Shown here: positions 60,896-64,000 of the stretch, in pieces
Numbering within the stretch: the stretch's first letter is position 1
How the letters are laid out: every line of letters starts with the position of its first letter
Assembly: GCF_028554725.1 (NCBI RefSeq)
Contig: NC_071671.1
Location: 66,582,001 to 66,646,000, forward strand
Direction of reading: 5' to 3'
DNA: 64,000 nt
From: Zeugodacus cucurbitae
Lineage: Eukaryota; Arthropoda; Insecta; Diptera; Tephritidae
Notes under the pieces: model-generated
Seen by the model: the letters and a program-made list of their open reading frames with translations, nothing else
The model's database searches: none
What the model was told of the DNA's origin: nothing
Program-made: the position numbers and the translations under genes

Positions 60896-63800
60896 TCCAC
60901 AAAAATTACTTTCAGTTGTAAATTTTTGAAGCCGCTACAGTTTGATACCCATACCTTAAGTATTAATTAAAACACGAAACATGCGAAGATCTTAAATTAT
61001 ACGAGATAATACCGAACAACCCCTAAGAGCTTATTAAAAGCTTATTCAACCCGTTCAGACTTCACTAGGGTATACCACATTTCGTAGACTCAGAACTTTC
61101 CAAGTTTTTACTATCATTAACAAACTCTAGGCCAATAGCTCTTAATTGACCAGTTTAGTAGTTACTTTAGATAAAAGCTTTTCCAAAAGCTTTCTACGGC
61201 CATCCCTCAATAGACTTTTAAATATTTAATTTCGTTTAGAAATCTGTTTAAATTTGTATACCCACATTACGAGCATACAATTTATTTCCCTAAAGGAAAA
61301 AGGCATTTAAACGAGCGCACATGAACTTCACATATGTCAAGGGAATAAAAGCAAAAAAAAATACATAAACACAATTTCTAAACTTTCAAAGTTCGACAAA
61401 AAAGCACAAGCAATGAAAGCAAAAACTAAGTTAGCAAACTAAGCAGACAAGCATGCGAATGCGCTGTTGGCCCAAACCTCTTTGAATTAAATTAATTTCG
61501 GTATTTTGCTTTATTCACTTAGTTTTTCTTTACTGCCTTTATTTGAATAAATGCGGTAAAGAGAGCGTCTGCACAAAAATGAAAACAACAAACGCAAGGC
61601 AAGTATATAAAACTATAATTTGATTTCGTTGACAAGGCGAAAATTTGTGAAAACTTTTAAAAGTCATAACCGTTATACATTAATGGGCCTCATGCGTATG
61701 TATGTATATTAAAATGTATATGAAAGCACGTGAAAAGCTCTCGCTGCAGCAATGAAAGCAGACAACATTTATAAAAACAAAAAAAGATACAAAAGTCAGC
61801 AAGAAATGACAAATTGAACGAGTCAAGCATTTAATGAGCGACATAAAGTTTTCGACCACAGCGGCTGCAGTCGGCGGTTGGCAGTCTGCAGTCGGCAAGC
61901 CACCAGACAGCAAAGTCTACGCAACAGCCACATACAAGTTCCTACCACTTTTGCAAATTCTGAAGCGGAAGTTAATGAGAGCTCACCGCATGCACATATA
62001 AATTTCACTTGATTTCTTTTATTAAACTAAGAATTCGTTAGTTTTGGGATGGTTTTCATTAATTTGAGAAAAGATTGAAAGACTTTATTAGTTTACCAGT
62101 CTAAGGTGACAAGCCAAATTTGAAACGAATTTGAATCCTGAAATAAGCCAGTACCAATATATAGCAGGAGCTTTTTAAGTCAACACCGTATCCGGAGAGT
62201 TAACTTTGGATCAGTGGGCAAAAATTCAACCAGATTTTATTCCTAACATAACGTATCAAGTACTCTCTCTGTGGATAATGAATCTTACGAAGAACTTTTT
62301 CATTACATGAATATGCTCGGGGGTATGCTACAGCTACATATGAATGTTTTAATTTATCATACAAATGATATAAGTTCTTATACTAGATTTGAGTTCATTT
62401 TGTGTTATACTTTGCTTATATAGAACCTCTATCTTTGGGAGCATCTTACTTCGTGTGGAAGCTTAGAACCACGGGCTAGTTCCATTTTGTTATCCCCGAC
62501 GTCTCATATATCACATGCTATCGATCACTGTCGATCTAGATACGTCAATACCGGTATCAATTCGAAGATACTGCAAGATAAATTCAATATGTTGGGCTAT
62601 TTGAAGTCTATAGACAGATAACGATAACCCTTTCTCGGATATCACTGATTTTAGGACTGTCTATAGATCTCTTATAATAAACATAACGCACACTCTCCCG
62701 TGAGAGTTTTAGCAAAGAGAACAAGCATACACGGAAGATCTGGATTCTTGGAATCTATAAGCTTTTTCTATAATCTTGTTTCACACACAACTCATAACCT
62801 CAATTAAGACGAAAGGTAGACAATAATCTGGAGATCGGAAAGCAATGAGATTAAAAAGGAAACCAGACAATCTGTGAGATAAAGTTTACTATTATATATT
62901 CGAAATATAGTAGATTTGAAACTCGGAACATGTATTGCCCTAATCTATTGATCATTGGACTGACAAGGAGTAAAACGTCTCCGAGATACATACTTATTGT
63001 TTTGGAGACATCTTCATCGCAAAAATGTCTGCGGCGTCTTCGAACTATTCTTTCTTTTTGAAATTCTGGATGTGAACTCGACAAAGATTTCACACACAAC
63101 CCGTCGGAAAATCGCAATGGTCACACAATTTTCCAAATAATAATAATCAAAATAATTAAATTTTTCTCATTTCACAGTTCATTGCTTTTGATTAAATATG
63201 TTTCGTACAATTTAGACAGTTTCAACAGTTCCCCGAAGAGCTATGGGAAATCAAGCATTCCCCCAAATAGTCATTCAACATTAATTCATTTCACTTCAGA
63301 ACGCTACATTTAAAATTTATTTAAAATTTTAATGAAATTGTAAAATCAATGCGTCAATTGTCAGCGACTCTTCACCCATTAACTTTTGCCATTTTACCAA
63401 ATTGAATTACCACACACAACCGCCCACTTGCACAAACATGCAGAGATCCGCCTGCGATAGCGCAAATGAACTCGCTCGCCCGCTTAATTGAACGATTGAA
63501 CTGTTGCATGCCACAGTATGGGCGGCATGATAACGCAACAAACTGTGAATGTACATTTGTTGGTTATATAACAAAAGTTTGTGTGCGAGCGTGTGTGCGT
63601 GTGTGCGTGTTGTTGGGCGCACATTGCGTGTTAATTACGTAGCATGAAATTGAAGAGCGGCGAAATGAAGAAATGAAATGAAAAAATTAAATTAAAACGC
63701 CATATAAAACTATGTATTTAATTAAATTCCTTTTCAAATCGCGGCAAATGCAAGTTGATATATTGTATACGCGTGTGGTCGCGTGCAGCTGCAGATATGT

Positions 63801-64000
63801 GGTGCGAACAAAAACAAAAAACAAAATGGAATGCAAAATGCAAAATGAGAAAGACAATAAATGCGGAATTAACCATAATTCACCTGCATTGCACATATTG
63901 AGCGCATAGTTGTTGTTGCTATTTGCTGTTATTTTGTTGTAGTTCCCATGTTCATTTGCTGTTGCCACTACACTCTGGTAATTGTTGTTGTTTTTGTGCT
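60896..64000. other. Non-coding stretch to the window end
   Basis: No recognised gene. A GTGTGTGCGTGTGTGCGTG run at about 63590-63610 and GTT-rich sequence at the very end. Short frames here (60-93 codons) overlap and match nothing. Confidence 0.5.

Overview
The window is nuclear DNA from a higher fly, most likely a tephritid fruit fly of the Bactrocera type. The evidence is an AT-rich, intron-poor background full of short microsatellites and ACATATGT words, a full-length mariner whose protein resembles the rosa (D,D41D) group known from tephritids, and several copies of a roughly 1.2-kb DINE-1/Helentron-like repeat. The genus is an inference from repeat content, not a sequence match. No host protein-coding gene could be recognised. 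The window reads as one large intergenic or intronic tract.

The one intact protein gene is the transposase of a complete mariner-like element (element 5543-6848, CDS 5656-6741). All other coding traces are broken transposon genes: a hAT-like transposase piece (24496-24801), two internally deleted mariners (25891-26253 and 35335-36076), a third mariner remnant split by another insertion (42293-42376 and 43038-43202), and a 5'-truncated non-LTR retrotransposon piece with 13-bp target-site duplications (39149-39587).

Non-coding mobile DNA includes a short Helitron with well-defined ends (3740-4395) and a degraded relative (about 32812-33340). There are four DINE-1/Helentron-like copies, two on each strand (8732-9907, 14695-15875, 42377-43037, 53152-54392). 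An unclassified element with 33-bp inverted repeats lies at 511-1243. Short tandem or periodic repeats occur at 9908-10290, 12101-12640, 22071-22410, 44383-44524, 47467-47660, 58990-59316 and 60775-60895. A 20-bp word containing ATGTAGGCAAC recurs at four places (32677, 48918, 50541, 53055).

Host function is suggested only by paired splice-site-like signals on the + strand. The best is a 204-base candidate untranslated exon at 10869-11072. A pair of small candidate exons at 48564-48600 and 49031-49108 keeps an open frame across the junction. A CpG-rich island at 37340-37640 could be a promoter or first exon. These are hypotheses for RNA-seq to test. No previously undescribed multi-gene system was found. 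The most unusual observations are the roughly 100-145-bp periodic GTTGCCA arrays, the recurrent ATGTAGGCAAC word, and a nested insertion that lets the Helentron-like ends be located from sequence alone.
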